Assembly: GCF_001039355.2 (NCBI RefSeq)
Contig: NW_019775772.1
Span: 155,042-219,041 of the forward strand
Direction: 5' to 3'
Length of the DNA stretch: 64,000 nucleotides
From: Lingula anatina
Lineage: Eukaryota; Brachiopoda; Lingulata; Lingulida; Lingulidae
Below the pieces are notes generated by a model. That model ran no database searches and was not told the origin of the DNA. It saw only the letters and a program-made list of their open reading frames with translations. The position numbers and the translations under genes are program-made. Every line of letters starts with the position of its first letter. Within the stretch, counting starts at the first letter, position 1. Of the stretch, positions 33,501 to 46,644 are shown in pieces.

Positions 33501-35271
33501 GTGCGGGTTCATTTTAATAATTGAATTAGATGTATGTACAAAATTGGAAAAATACTACCAGTATTATTCACAATGCCGAATATGATGTAGTTTTTCTAAC
33601 ATTTAATGTGTAATTCAATATTTGATATGAAGTGGTGGCAGAGAGAGAGATATACAAACAACACTGATGCGTCACATTGACTAGCTGAGGCTGTTGTTGA
33701 AGCTCATAAGATTTGGTGTGGCACTTGTGTCTATGGGACTGTTTACAATGAATGTGGTCAAGTTAGCTAATGTGCACTAACTGTACCGGGACTCTAGGTG
33801 AATGCAATCAGATTAACAGACTAACACACCTCCTCATGGCAAAAAATGCCTGTCTCTAGACTTAACAATAATAATAATAATCATAATAATAATTTATTGA
33901 GCACAGAAATGTTTTTACATTTAAAGGCTATCTTACTACTAGTACTATCTGGGGTAGCACTAGCACTCGCCAATTTAGCCAAATGCTAAAACTGACTTTA
34001 ATTGGCTAAAGAAAAAGGGCTTGATTTGACATGTTTTAGCCAAATTATAACCATTTTGGTAACAAATTGACAAAAATGTGGTGATTTGGCTAAGCGAAAA
34101 AAATTGCTAGCGCTACCCCAGACTATGTATTATATTTATATATGGGAAAATAGTAATGATAGTAAGACAACATACAAATACTTAAACATTTAGCTATCTT
34201 TCCTTTCTAGTTCACAAAATGCTCAAAGTAAGAAGGGCTGACCACATAAGTGCTTTACATCCCTTTTGTTACAATAACAGTAAAATGGATGCCAAATTAA
34301 GTACTATTAATTGTGACTAAGTCCAGAAACCTGGCTGAACATAAGTATGTTTTATGTTCCCTTCAATGTGACTAATTGTGTAGCAAGAGTGTCTTTTTAT
34401 TGCTATTGTTAAGAGTACAAAGATGGTAAGTAAACAAATACTTTCAATGTTATAAGAAAAAACAACCAGAATACTGTTGAGTTATTGTTCAATTGTGCAG
34501 GATGATTGAGTTCTGATACAGGCAATTTTATTTCCATCTTTGTACCACTTTAAACCAGTATTATATAACCAGCAGGACTGTCCGTTAAAGTGAAGATTTT
34601 TCAACACAAAACTGTCTGTTTGAAGTAGCACTTTCCACATCACGATATACAGTATATTTCTCATAGATAGGACCACCTTAAATGCTGTTGAGAAAAAAAT
34701 AATTTTAGTACTTTCTCATTAGAATACCAACTCGTTTGTCAGTGCTGAGAAGCGATAACTATTTCTGTGGATGGGCCTGGAGGAATACAAGATGGATCTA
34801 CTGCCTAGTAACATTTCCGAATACATGTACAAGTCAAAGAGCATGTCAGAAAAACAAAGCCGGGAGAACATACATCAGCAGTTGCCCTTTTCACTGTTTT
34901 GATATAATGTTTAAATTGGGATATAAGATATCATCTGGTGTGGCGCTGTATTTGATGTAGGAAAAATGGCAGTTGTATTATACGCTGAAAGGCTATCAAT
35001 CAAAATGAAAATACATTCTCTGCTGGTGTTGTTTTTGTCTTTTTTGTTAAGTTGGTTAAAATTTTAAGTCAGTAAGTGCATTAGCAGCTGTTTTACCAAA
35101 AATGGACTGCTTTCTGGTTTATGGTCAATTTTATGATTTCTGTATTCTGATATTTATGGAAAAGGGTGTGATGTGTAAGCAAAGTTCCAGTTATTTGAGT
35201 AAATGATATTTGCATTTTAAGTAACTATTCTTTCTATTTTTGTTTGAAAGGAAGTTTAACATAAGCACAGG
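30530..35271. other. Intergenic between divergent TIR-SAM and HMBOX1 genes
   Basis: The two genes are head to head, 4.7 kb apart. A 23-codon open frame in a good context (AAAATGGCGG, 31148-31219, plus) could be an upstream ORF in an HMBOX1 5' UTR exon; this is weak. Contains the family C MITE (33949-34121) and an (AAT)n-like tract near 33869-33893. Nothing else recognised. Confidence 0.4.
33949..34121. mobile_element. MITE-like element, family C, with 5-bp target-site duplication
   Basis: Ends CTGGGGTAGCACTAGCA and TGCTAGCGCTACCCCAG are inverted repeats (one mismatch in 17), and ACTAT flanks both sides (33944-33948 and 34122-34126). Inner arms (AATTTAGCCAAA / TTTGGCTAA) also pair. 173 bp, no coding capacity. 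A cut-and-paste non-autonomous transposon is the natural reading; the superfamily is unassigned. Confidence 0.8.
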
Positions 35272-38200
35272 ATGGCATTGTTCACTATAGAGCAAATCGA
35301 GCTCATCCGGCGACTGCGGAACAGCGGGATCTCCAAGGACCAACTTGTGCGGGCGTTTGACTCCATGGAGAGGTTAGACAGGGAACTGGGACCAGCGTAC
35401 AGCACACCAGCACAGAACAATTTCTCCGCAATATCAAGCCTCTCATCGCCCAGAGTAAACCACAGTTCCCCGCCAGTGGGGATGCCCCCATCGTCACAAA
35501 ACCAGTCCCAAAATGGCAGCATACCAGTGATGGAGAGAAGTTTCAGTATTCAGAGTCAGGGCTCCCAGGATGGCCCTTTGTCTTTAGTGAATGGAGGAGG
35601 AGATATCAAGGACAGCATTAACTTTAAGCTTACTCCATCCAGCCCCATTATCGATGAAATTCCAGATAACAGCGAGGAGCTGTTAGAACTTCTAAGGTAA
35701 ATAAGACTGCATTTCCAAGCCTAGATCGATCAATCTGGATCGGTCTATCTCCCTGGGGAGTTTCACTAAATTGCTATCAACTTAACTGGCTTAAATGTCT
35801 GTCATGCCTACCGAATCAGCTAGTGGGTAAAGATAATTACCCCCTAACAGCTTTACTGTGGGAATGGTCTCTAATATTACACTCATTTTTCCGAGATTTC
35901 CTTTTCTTTGTCTATAACCCACATACTTACAAAAATGCTTATTTTCAATACCTTCATAATATTAGTGTTGTAATTATAAACTGAGCAATGTTTTGTTGTA
36001 ACTTTTGTTTTTTCAGTTTCAGCTGTTTTTTTAGGTATGTTTGCCTCAAGACTACAGTTTTGAGGAAAACGAATATACTGCCCAAATCCTTTGTCTCAGT
36101 AGTTTTCTTGTTGTTTTGACTCAAGAGCACTTACAGCTACATTTCCTTTGTAATACTGCTTCCACCCTTTTTAAAGTGCAGCACTCTTACACTTGCAGTA
36201 GAGTATCAGTTTGAATTGTGATTTGAAAAAAAAATACATTTACTGTTTTAGAAAATATTTTTTACATCTACAGTAACACCATTACTTTGTGAACAGAGAG
36301 AAAAAAACATTGAATTTCCTCCTATCTAATCAAAATGTTGATAAATTAAAACATGGATAACACCAGCAGTATAACTATTGGCATTTTGAAATGGTTGATT
36401 AGTCTGTGTACTGTCAAATGTTAGCAGACATTTTGCATCTCATTTCCCTGATTTGCTGAGCACAGAAAGCGTTTGTGTTTGAGCTAATTTTGCTGTCTGC
36501 ATGACTTTCAAATTATGGCATATCTATAAGTTTTATAAATATAAAACTGAGCAAGAGTGATCGTACTAGTACTCATCTTCGTGTTGTTTTTATCATATAA
36601 ATCTCTGATTTCACCAAGTACTTTGTGTATATAATATGAAAAATAAATATGATGGCTTCTTGTGTAAACATTTGTAGATCTTAATTATTTATGTTCAGGC
36701 CATGAATACATGCCTCCTAATAATTATGTGGAAAGCAGGATGTTAATGATATATTTCTGATTTTTCAGCAAAAGTAAACCATATTGTCAATTTTCTAGCA
36801 AGAATATACCAAATATTCATTTTTGTAGCAAAAGTGAACCGTATGTTTTATTTTCTAGCAAAAGTGAATTATGTGTTTTATTTTGTAGCAATAGTGAACC
36901 ATATGCTTTATTTTCTAGCAGAAGTGAACCATTTGTTTTTTTTTCCAGCAAAAGTGAATTATGTGTTTTATTTTCTAGCAATAGTGAACCAGATGTTTTA
37001 TTTCCTAGCAGAAACAATCCATATATTTTATTTTCTAGCAAAAGTGAACAATTTGTTTTTTTTTTCTAGCAAAAGTGAACCGTACATCCATGAGGAGATC
37101 AAGCAGTTTATCTCTAGACACAATATTAAACAGCATGCGGTGGCCACTATAGCAGGTGAGGAATCACTGGGGTTGGTTTTTTTTCCATAACCTGATGCCC
37201 TAAGGACCTTTTCCCATGTCAGGGTACAGGTTTCTCATGCTAGTTGAGATCATCAACTTAAAAGCTTGACTGAAACCAAAGAGACACCAAAATGGATCCT
37301 GTACTTGACATGGTCAGTCAACTGGAGTGATTTTGATTTGTTTGAGAGTCTTGCAAACTAACCCCAATTGTTAAATGTTCATTTCCTTAAATGCCATTAT
37401 TTATTTAAAGATTAAATTCAAGATCATTAATGGAGGCATGTAGCAATGAGTGCCAGACATCACTCAGGATTAGGTGGTCTGTGTTTAGATTTAGGACAAT
37501 TATAAATATTATTATTTTAAGTCTAAAATTCAGTTATGTTCAGCAGACTTTACAATATGAATATGAATCATGGAGCAATTTTAGACTGGTAAGTCATCCC
37601 CCTGACTTCAGCAGCAAATTCAGTCATACATGAAATTTCAATTCAACTGCTTGCAGTTATGCGAAAATTCAACTGCTTGCAATAAACTTGCCCATAAATA
37701 ATGCTGATTTACCTTCATAATTTGGCAGAAAAAAATGGTTGTCTGTTTGTGTGTTTAGGTCTCAGCCAGGCATATGTGAGCAGGTTTTACAGAGGAGAGA
37801 CGGGCGAGATGTCCGACAGGAGCAAGAAGGCAATCTACAAGTCATACCTCCAGTTGAAGAAAAACCCAGCTTTAGCCAGTAAGTTTATTTATTTGTTTGT
37901 ATTTATTTATGGTTTATTTGTCAACAAAAATTCTCAGCAACTGCAATACTATCTTCCTATGAAGAAGGGGTGGGGGATCTCCTTTTTGGCAGTTTTTGTT
38001 TCCACTCTTAAATTTGTGTGAAGTGTTGCAGTTTAACTTTTTAAAAAACTTGTATGTAAAGATTGGAACAAATTCAAATGAGTTACATTGAAAACAAAAT
38101 TGTGCTTGTTTAATTAAGACAAAAAATTACATTAATATATAAAGTTTTATTGAAACATGAAAATATTTTTGGGTTTTTGAATAAGACATTAATAATGTTT

Positions 38201-40261
38201 CTTTTTGTCTGTACACTGATTCAGCTTAAAATCAACTTAATGAATAAACTATTGAAAATGAGTAAATAATATATGCCAGCCTGTTGTACTTCATGTCTTC
38301 TTGTACTTTATTTAAGGTTCTGTTATATGATTAGCTAACAGATGGTCTTCAGTTATAAATATTTTTATCTCTTAATCTGTACCAGCTTAAAATAGGTGGT
38401 AACAAGCTTTAGATTGTTGAACTTTTTTACTTTCTAAAGTAGATATATGAAAATATAGACAGTGCTTTCAGTTGGCAGCTTGGTAAAAAGGCACTTCGGA
38501 AAGCCTTGTTTTTTGGAAGAAGGGACATACCTGTCCTTCTTGTAGACTCTGAATATAATATAATATAATATAATATCTACTCTCTCATTTTTTCCAGTGC
38601 TTGTGCCTCCAGCTTTTGTTCAAAACCGTACCCCAGGGCGACCCCCTTCCCTAGCTGAACCACAAGACTTTTCTTTCTCTGGGCGTCGGGAGAGATTCAC
38701 GTTTCGCCCTGCTCATCTGGAGATTCTTGAGGGTTACTACCAGCGGGACAGCTACCCCAGCGTGGAGAGAAGAGAAGACATAGCTAATGAGTGCAATAGA
38801 GTAGCACCTGTTCATGGTTAGGCCGCATTTTGTGTACTTTTGTGCTCCCAAACTGTGACGTGACTTCATTTATTATCCACACATGATCTTAAGGCTCGTT
38901 CCCAGTGAAATTATTATTCCATGTAGGTCAATCCGATTCTGCGGTGACTCTAGCTGAATGGAATCAGAAAAATAGGTCAGCATGCTTTCTCTTGTTTCCA
39001 TCATACTCATATAATCACCTGCTTTTCTATATTCTACTTAATGCCAGGAGGAGTCACGTTGAAGACTTGGATCATTCTATGTAGAATAAAAGTTTCATTG
39101 GGAAAGAGCCTTTGTACACTGCAGATCAACAAATGTCTGATCAGTTAAGGAATGAAATATATTGTAGTACAGATAACATGTTTATAAAATATAAATAAAG
39201 ATAAAAGAACATGTAAAAAAAAAACACTAGAACATGGCTAAGATTTGATGGTGTTAATTTTGTGTTGTAGACAGATAAATATGTATGCATATTTTAAATT
39301 GTGTATGTTGTATATTCACTACAGGAAGAGAAGTTACTCTGCAGAACGTCACCAACTGGTTTGCAAATAAAAGGAAAGAGATGAAAAGACTTGCCATGGA
39401 GGGTACGTAACAAGGAGAACATCAACTTTGTTTTCTAAAGCCCCCTTTACCCGGACGGTGTCCTTTCTGCCACAGGTAGTATGGCCCTGTAAAAAATACT
39501 TTACGTGCTGACAACTGGCCGATCATTGAGTGATCATTCATTCTGCAACCAAAGCGATTCTTGTCCCTCCTTTCTATAATCACAGCAATGCCAGTTTCAT
39601 GTTTGCAGGAAGGACGCCGTCCAGTGTAAAAGGGGTTTAAGTGATGACTCTTCTGTGTTCGACCAAATTTCTGAATTGAAATGTTCTGACAGTGAGGTTG
39701 ATTTTTCTGATAGCTTGGTAATCAATGTATTACTCATATATTATTTGATATCCAAGTATTGTGCAGTTTTAAATGTCTTACAAAGTCACCAAAGTGTTGT
39801 ATACCAGATCACTGAGGTAAAGGTTGCTGCAAGTTCACTTCAGGCAGTAAGGACATGTTTGACATCCACGCAAACGTCCATTTTTGTCAATTTTATTGCT
39901 GATTTGTTTTTTCTATTTTAATTCTAACAACTGATCCTATAAGTGTGTGTATGTGGTAATTTCAGAGGGTCTTGACCTAAACACGCTAGGATTCCGAGGC
40001 AAAGGAAGACCCAACATGGCCGTTCTTAGCATGATGAAACAAGATAGTGCCAGGTCACCTGACCAAAACAGTGACCAATCACATGAAAGCAATTCAGAGT
40101 CTGGGCCCCAGGACCTGTCGCAGAATGATTCCACTAATGACGCAGAGCAGCTATCGATGGCAGTGGAAATAGCTGCAGTGAACCAAGCCATTTTGTCCCT
40201 GTCCGGAAAGGTCCATCAGACAAAACCACCAGTTGTTAAGATGGAGAATGAAGAGACATGA
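35272..40261 (+). CDS. HMBOX1: Homeobox-containing protein 1 (HMBOX1 / HOT1 orthologue)
   Basis: Six exons: 35272-35696, 37070-37155, 37759-37878, 38598-38816, 39325-39402, 39966-40261. Phases agree and the sum is 408 codons (407 residues plus stop), close to human HMBOX1 (420). The N-terminus FTIEQIELIRRLR matches the HNF1-N-like segment of HMBOX1. Exons 2-3 form the POU-like/HNF1-type region (HEEIKQFISRH, then SQAYVSRFYRG). Exons 4-5 encode an atypical homeodomain from RRERFTFRPAHLE to NVTNWFANKRKE, with the recognition-helix W-F-N core intact. Exon 6 ends with the conserved AVEIAAVNQAIL helix and an acidic, Lys-containing tail. In vertebrates the protein is a nuclear transcription regulator and binds telomeric double-stranded repeats; the same role here is by homology. 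The ATG is followed immediately by conserved sequence, and an AG just upstream hints at a non-coding first exon. Confidence 0.93.
35705..35871. mobile_element. MITE-like element, family B copy 2 (shortened)
   Basis: Begins 9 bp after the HMBOX1 exon 1 donor, in intron 1. It shares CTAGATCGAT, CTATCTCCCTGGGGAGT, TTAACTGGCTTAAATGTC and TACCCCCTAACAGCTTTA with the copy at 43484-43732, then jumps to the end motif GTGGGAATGGTC, so most of the second arm is missing. Confidence 0.65.
36761..37083 (+). repeat. 30-bp minisatellite built from the HMBOX1 exon 2 splice acceptor
   Basis: Ten tandem units plus the genuine exon start share the core TTTTCTAGCAAAAGTGAACC: a pyrimidine tract, an AG and the first bases of exon 2. 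The base after the AG falls at 36769 and then every 30 bp up to 37039; the true exon starts at 37070, one base later than the period predicts. The extra base sits in the T run before the real acceptor. Read in exon phase, the units are open as a decapeptide repeat (SKSEPYVLFS-like), ending at the TAG of the true acceptor. Confidence 0.9.
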
Positions 40262-41201
40262 GAAAGGCACTTCTGGCCATGTAAGACATTGAATTAAGTC
40301 CCCCCTCCTGTTTCACCCCATGTGGTGGCTGACCATTGTTGCAGTTGTCAGATCAGATACATTGTATCAAAAAGTAGGGTCATGTTTTCAACCTGGTCAA
40401 TACAAACCAACCTGTTCCAGCCTTCTTTTGAGTTATGTATTGTGTTGGCTCCACCAAAGAACATTTATAAAAGAACACAGACATAAAACAATCTCTAAGA
40501 GTTATCCAGTTTTGTATGGTCTGATACAATACCTAACAATTTTTAAACCTAGTTCTTTAAGTAGCAGTTGTTATAAAACCCAACTACTGTATCTCTTGCT
40601 TACCAAAGGAGAGAAAAATGGTCATGTTTAACCTTCTAAGTTGTCAGTGGTGGAAAGCTGTCTTCTTTGAGTTGAAATAGGTTGTATATAAATAACTAGA
40701 GAAGACGCCCAATAATTCCAAAACTTGCCATGACGTTTTTACATCATGGTCATAGTAGTCGTGGTTGTAGATTTAGTGTGGAAGCAACCAAGTTTGATGT
40801 TTTGTATATGGTGTAGCTGTGTAGAAAACAAGGTGCTGCAAAACTTTTGAAACTGGATGTTAGTTTTCGTCAATTTTTTGTTTGACAAATGATATGGTCA
40901 TTAATAAGACATAGTATTTTCTTTACTTAAGTATTTGTATGGAAGTCTTGTCATATGGTATATCAGATAGATAGTACACAATGTATTAGTGAACACTTAG
41001 GTTTCTTTACAGGTGAAGTAAAGTAGTTAAGATGAAGGAGCAATACCAAGAATACAAAATGGGCAGTTGAAGGTGCCTTACACTATAGTTTTACATTAAT
41101 AGGGATGGGAGTGTGAGGTTGAGTTTTTATTATATCCTTAAAGAAATCTTGCCTTATATTTCACTGAAAATGTGGTAATCTTCAGATATGTTATTCAAGT
41201 C

Positions 41202-41526
41202 AAGTTTCCAGTAAAGATAGAACAGTTCTAAATGTGACCATTCTTTTCATGCTGACTGATATAGGAGGTTTACCAGGGGAAACAAGGATTGTCTCTCTGT
41301 TCTGCTACCTTCATACCTGTGGCATGGGGGTATACATATGGGAATAGAGGAAAAACCCTGGATNAAGTTTCCAGTAAAGATAGAACAGTTCTAAATGTGA
41401 CCATTCTTTTCATGCTGACTGATATAGGAGGTTTACCAGGGGAAACAAGGATTGTCTCTCTGTTCTGCTACCTTCATACCTGTGGCATGGGGGTATACAT
41501 ATGGGAATAGAGGAAAAACCCTGGAT
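41202..41526. repeat. 162-bp exact direct repeat flanking a single N (assembly join)
   Basis: Bases 41202-41363 and 41365-41526 read the same, separated only by an N at 41364. This is the signature of two overlapping contigs joined without merging. The true sequence most likely has one copy. It lies after HMBOX1 and affects no coding exon. Confidence 0.85.
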
Positions 41527-41630
41527 AAGCCTCATCACCCCCCCCCCCCCCCAATATTAATCCAGCTTGGGTTGGCATATCTTTAATGTAAACATGACTG
41601 AAGCAGCCCATTGTTATAAGAAACCATAAA

Positions 41631-41805
41631 GGCCCCATTCAGAATAGGGGACTAACTAGTCCGAGGGTCAAATATGGTGACCCTCTACAAAGCTTGCCGT
41701 CTAATCTGCTAGTAGACACTAAATAGATATCCCATGGGGAAGTATTCAAGTGGGTCAGTCATATTTGACCATCAGACTAGTTAGTCCCCTATTCTGAATG
41801 GGGCC
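41631..41805. mobile_element. MITE-like element, family A copy 3
   Basis: A 175-bp element with near-perfect 31-bp ends: GGCCCCATTCAGAATAGGGG followed by ACTAACTAGTC at the left, and the reverse complement at the right. The inner order AAGCTTGCCGTCTAAT / TAGACACTAAATAGAT is inverted relative to the other copies. It lies in the non-coding region after HMBOX1. Confidence 0.8.
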
Positions 41806-43483
41806 ATAGTGTAAAGTTTGGAGAAATATCTGAGAATGTGTGTTATATGTGCAGACTGGAAGGTCTCTGTTATGGTGGAAATCTCATCCAGGAAAGGGAG
41901 TTATTATTATTATTATTATGTCCCAGTGGATATTTTGTGCTGTGGAGAAAATATCATTCTTTTATGAGATCTATATTAACTTTTTTCTGCAGACAGTATT
42001 TTATTACGGATATAACAACTACCTTTGGGTAAATTTCTCTCCTTAGCAGACATCCTTAGACATAAATGAATGTATAGACCAATTGGAGAACAGTATTTAG
42101 CAGTGTAATGATATTGTTGTATATAATAAGTAAAGGTTTGATGTAAGTCTTTTTGTAATTATTTTACAACCAACATATTGCTAATTTAAGTAAAATGACC
42201 AGAATGCCAGTTTTTTAAAATCTTCAAATTGTAAGTCTCTGTTATATGTAATAATTTTCAACTTTCAAGGATCGTGTTATGTATCGTGCTGATGATTGGA
42301 ATAACAGTTGAAAAATGCCGACACTACCTTCCCTCTATCCATGCACTTGCCAAGTGAGCTGAGAGAATATCAGAAAGAGGTTAATAGAGTAAAAGCATAA
42401 AGACCCAAAGACAAATTATAATATGTTGTTTACTCCCTAAAGTGGGTCAATATTTTTACTTATACATTTGTGCATGTAACCAGAATTGACATAAAATACT
42501 GGTTTTAAAATTACTATGGGCAGGAGTATTTTACTTTACTTACTTTTGTTGGCAGGTTTGCAATGTTAACAACAAGATTTTTGGTATCACAGATTGATTA
42601 TTCCATCACAGTCTTGGATTCCTTACTTTTATACTCATTTTAGTTCTATGATTATTATCATATATGGTGGGGTACTTTAGTCTGAGCTTGGTCCACCCCC
42701 CCATGCCTAGTGTGAATTCCAGGGGAAATACTGTACATAGCTGTGTTGATTTTTTTACACTTTAGTGGACTCAACTGAACCAAAGACCGTAGGCTAGTCA
42801 GTATTGCAGATTCCAAGGTGCAATATCATTTTAATGCAATACGTTTAGTGGTCATCAACAATGTCTTTTTTTTTTGTTAACAGTATTGTATTTGGTGTCA
42901 ATTTTTTTGTTTGCATTGTAGATTTGATGTAGAAGATATACAAGTATTTGAAGAAGAAAGACTTGATGTATATTGCCTTTGTAGTAAAGGTACTTGTATA
43001 AAGAAAAATCAGAATAATTGTTAGATTAAAAGATTGTGTCATATTTTTTACTGTAGCAATGTGTAGCTTATCTGCAGTTCCTAGATTAAGTGTCATTTGA
43101 AAAAATTATTGGAGCAAATATGTTTGCATTTTCTCAGCTTGTGTTAAATGTGACAACAGAAACTGGTGTAGTGGACATAGATTCAGCCTAACAAGAATAT
43201 GAAAAAGTTTTTGTTAATTTTTATCAATCAAATTTTTACATCATGAAATTTTTTAATGAGGCTGATTTTATCTGCAACCATTTAACATCGAGTCCAAGGT
43301 GAATGGTTTAGATTTAATGTTATTGATGAACCAAAACTTCAAATCTTGATGACACCTGCTGAGTGCGCCTTCTGGTGTACACATACACTGACTGTGTAAA
43401 TAAATAAATCAATAAATAGCCTGTGTCAAATGACTTTATGGGTGGCTTGTTAAAATTCTTTTGTAATGCCAAATTTTGACTAA

Positions 43484-43732
43484 GGGACCATTCCCACAGA
43501 TATTTGGATCTATCTATCTCCCTGGGGAGTCTTATTAAATTGCTAACAACTTAACTGGCTTAAATGTCTTCCACGTCTAGTAAAGCTGTTAGGGGTTAAT
43601 CATCTTTACCCCCTAGCCGCTTGGGTAGGCATGACGGACATTTAAGCCAGTCAAGTTGATAGCAATTTAGTGAGACTCCCCAGGGAGTTAGATTGATCCA
43701 GATGGATCGGTCTAGGCATGGGAACCCAGTCT
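43484..43732. mobile_element. MITE-like element, family B copy 3 (most complete)
   Basis: About 250 bp with long inverted arms: CTCCCTGGGGAGTCTTA pairs with TAGTGAGACTCCCCAGGGAG, and ACTGGCTTAAATGTC with GACATTTAAGCCAGT. The ends are GGGACCATTCCCA and TGGGAACCCAGTC. No open frame. It lies in the 3' region after HMBOX1. Confidence 0.75.
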
Positions 43733-46644
43733 ATGGCCTACCTCTACTCTGTGAACACATTATCAGCAGAGGTAGATGAGTGGTCTGAAACTTGGGGTGG
43801 TGTTATTACATGTACAACTTATAGATCTAACTGGACTGGTGTAAGCGTACAGTTTGACATACGTTCACACACACACACACATACACACGCACACTAAAAT
43901 GATGAAATGAGACACATTTTCTAAGTAGATTAACATTACTATGTTTATTATAGAAGTAATTTTGCAATTTCTATGGCACTTCAGTAGTAAATTTCAGAAT
44001 GTGATTGTTTCTTTTTAATCCATATTCGGTAATGACCCCGATCTTTTTAATGGGGAAAATGTGAATTTTACGGAAACTATTTTTTCAAATTACATATTGT
44101 TAAAATTAGAACATTTCTTTTGAGTTGTAGCTACCTAACAGTTCTATTTTATAGAGAAAAGGACTACAAATACTACACAGAAATATATTTCAATGTTTCT
44201 AAAATTATGTATCTCAAAGTTTGATTATTTTTGCCCATTAAAATGATTGAGACATTACTGTTTCTCTGCCAAGAGCCTGAGGGACTTCTTAAAAATACAA
44301 TTATATAATGTCACTAGAATACAATATAATTATAATTTGACTACTACATGATTATAAGATGTTCCACATTTAGCCCATTTACAAATAGTTACCCTTTGAA
44401 AAAACTGGTCTGGTGAGTGATAACTTCCTTTTACCATAGGATTTTTGTATAAATGCGACAAAATTGCAATAGTAATAATATTAAACATTATCAATTTATC
44501 ACATAACAATGGTGTGTGATTTTAAATACAATTCACACCTTGTACAGTCTTCTACACTCAACACTTAACAGTCTGCAATGTGTTAGTTGAGATCACATAC
44601 TCAGCGAAAGCCTATCAGGTTTTAAATTGCTTGAAACACATTTTCCTCTTTAACGACTTACATGCATTATTTTAGTAATGGAACACATCCTTTCACAACA
44701 TTACTGTTGGTTGGACTAGTAGAAAATCATTGGATTATTTTCGGAATTTGAAAAATGATAACAATGTACTTATTAGTTTTTTTGGCATTTACATAAGGAT
44801 TCTTTCTATCAATGTAAATTTGTGTGCCTTCTTTTCCTCAATTCAAAGGAAACATTTATGCCCCAGTCAATGGGACTTTCATTTGCATTATAAATATTGT
44901 CCAGAAGGTTTGAAGGGTGATGATGTGTTATCCTATAATCCTACGGAACTTTGCAAGTTGTGTTAATGTTAGAAACAAGCAAATGGACTTTGCTGTGAAA
45001 TAGCACTAGACCTATCTGCAAAATCACCCAGCAGCATTGCCATAAAATTTATGCATCGATAGAGCGTGTATAAATTGAAAGATAACACCGCGAAGAGTGT
45101 AAAGAAGGGGTCACGTGGTTTGCTCTCTCTTTTTCTTCATTTTCAATTGGTGTTCTATTTTTCTTCGGGATTCGTGACACGAAGGTAATAAAGCAGGTAA
45201 AGAATAACAAAGTCCTGGCATTCCTTCAATCCAGTCAAATAGGCTTTATTGTATTCTAGGTGAGAGGTACGAACAAAGTACACAGTCGGAATAAATCTAT
45301 ATGCTATTCGAATGGAATTTCTTTGGCATTATGCCATGGTCACTAATTACAGTCTACAGGTAAACTAATCTGTGTCTAGTCTGAACTATTTTTATATTAC
45401 CTAAATTAATATAATTGAAGATATCACACTCATGCTTAGAGTCTAATATATTACTTTTCTTTAAACTAATTATTTAAATCATCATGCATATATAAAATCA
45501 TTATGACAAAGGCACGGCAGTGACTATTTTTTAAAGATCACATTACTTTTAATGAAGGTGTGCCTATTTTAGTCAAGTTTTACAGGTGTGTTTTTGAAAG
45601 TATCCTTGTACGGTATAGCGGAACTACTTGTTCTGAACCCACCAAAATGACCCTCACTTTAATAATTGTACAGAATTTCGGTGTAACAATTTCCATTAAC
45701 GAATTAACTAATCTATGGGCTCCGACATGACTCCAAATTCGACTCAGTCTTTCACTTTACGCGCACAGAGAAGCATAAACGGAAGAACCTCACATCTTTA
45801 GATCCAAATCTCAAGTGTTTTTATTATGTACAAGACTCAGATTTTATAAATTACCTACAGGGAATCTATATGCATGCCAGTGGCTGCTATCTTATGAACA
45901 AATTTTACATTTATATGAGAATTATTTTATCATATTCAGGTTAGATACCCTCACAACAATAATGTTAATTACTATGATATTAACTTCCCCTAATTTCAAA
46001 CTTCTAAATTTTATTTAGAAGACGTTATATATAAGATATGTTTTACCAAATATGTGTATCCAATTACAATTATAGCCAAATCATTAATTGCTTTTAAGCA
46101 TCTTTCACATATCATTTATACAATACTCTGCTTATAACACATCATTAAATTTTGCTTATAACACATCATAATACATTAGTCCACTTATAAAATATCACTA
46201 TACAATACTCTGGAATGATCTGTAGATCTTTCACGGATTTTGTTTTTCATTCTGTAAGGGCGTCCAGTTCACCCAACCCCTACCATCAAACCTGGCAGGG
46301 TAGCCGGATTAGTCGCTGCACTACTCAACTTTTTCTCTACTATGTAATTTTTCTTTTTCACTAATTCCAAAAGTTCATTATCCGGTCCGTTTGAGGGTCA
46401 TTGTGATGTGGGCGTGGGAGTCTTTCCTTCTAGGGTCATCACGTATCGTAGAACTCGACGCCGAGCCAGGGTCGGAGTGTCGCAGATCTTGACGCTGAAA
46501 GGGACCCTTGCCACAAAAACCCATGTAAAAGATTGCAATAAGGAAACACCTACACTCAAACGAAACTTTGAAAATGAAAAATTATTGTTCAGTGTATGAC
46601 CCACAAATAACGACAAAGGGTCCTCACAGAATTTCAAGTTGTTA

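Larger units (their letters stand above)
40262..46644. other. HMBOX1 3' region and convergent intergenic space
   Basis: Follows the HMBOX1 stop; part is 3' UTR. AATAAA-type signals cluster near 43399-43420 (AAATAAATAAATC), a plausible but unproven end. Contains the assembly duplication (41202-41526), family A and B elements (41631-41805, 43484-43732) and a CA tract near 43870. The rest, to 46644, shows no gene. Confidence 0.45.

Noticed and set aside
36817-37041. 74-residue repetitive open frame on the minus strand
   Set aside because: It is the reverse reading of the 30-bp minisatellite; any repeat whose period is a multiple of three gives long frames.
41289-41510. Open frame spanning the N
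   Set aside because: Created by the duplicated contig ends; not a gene.
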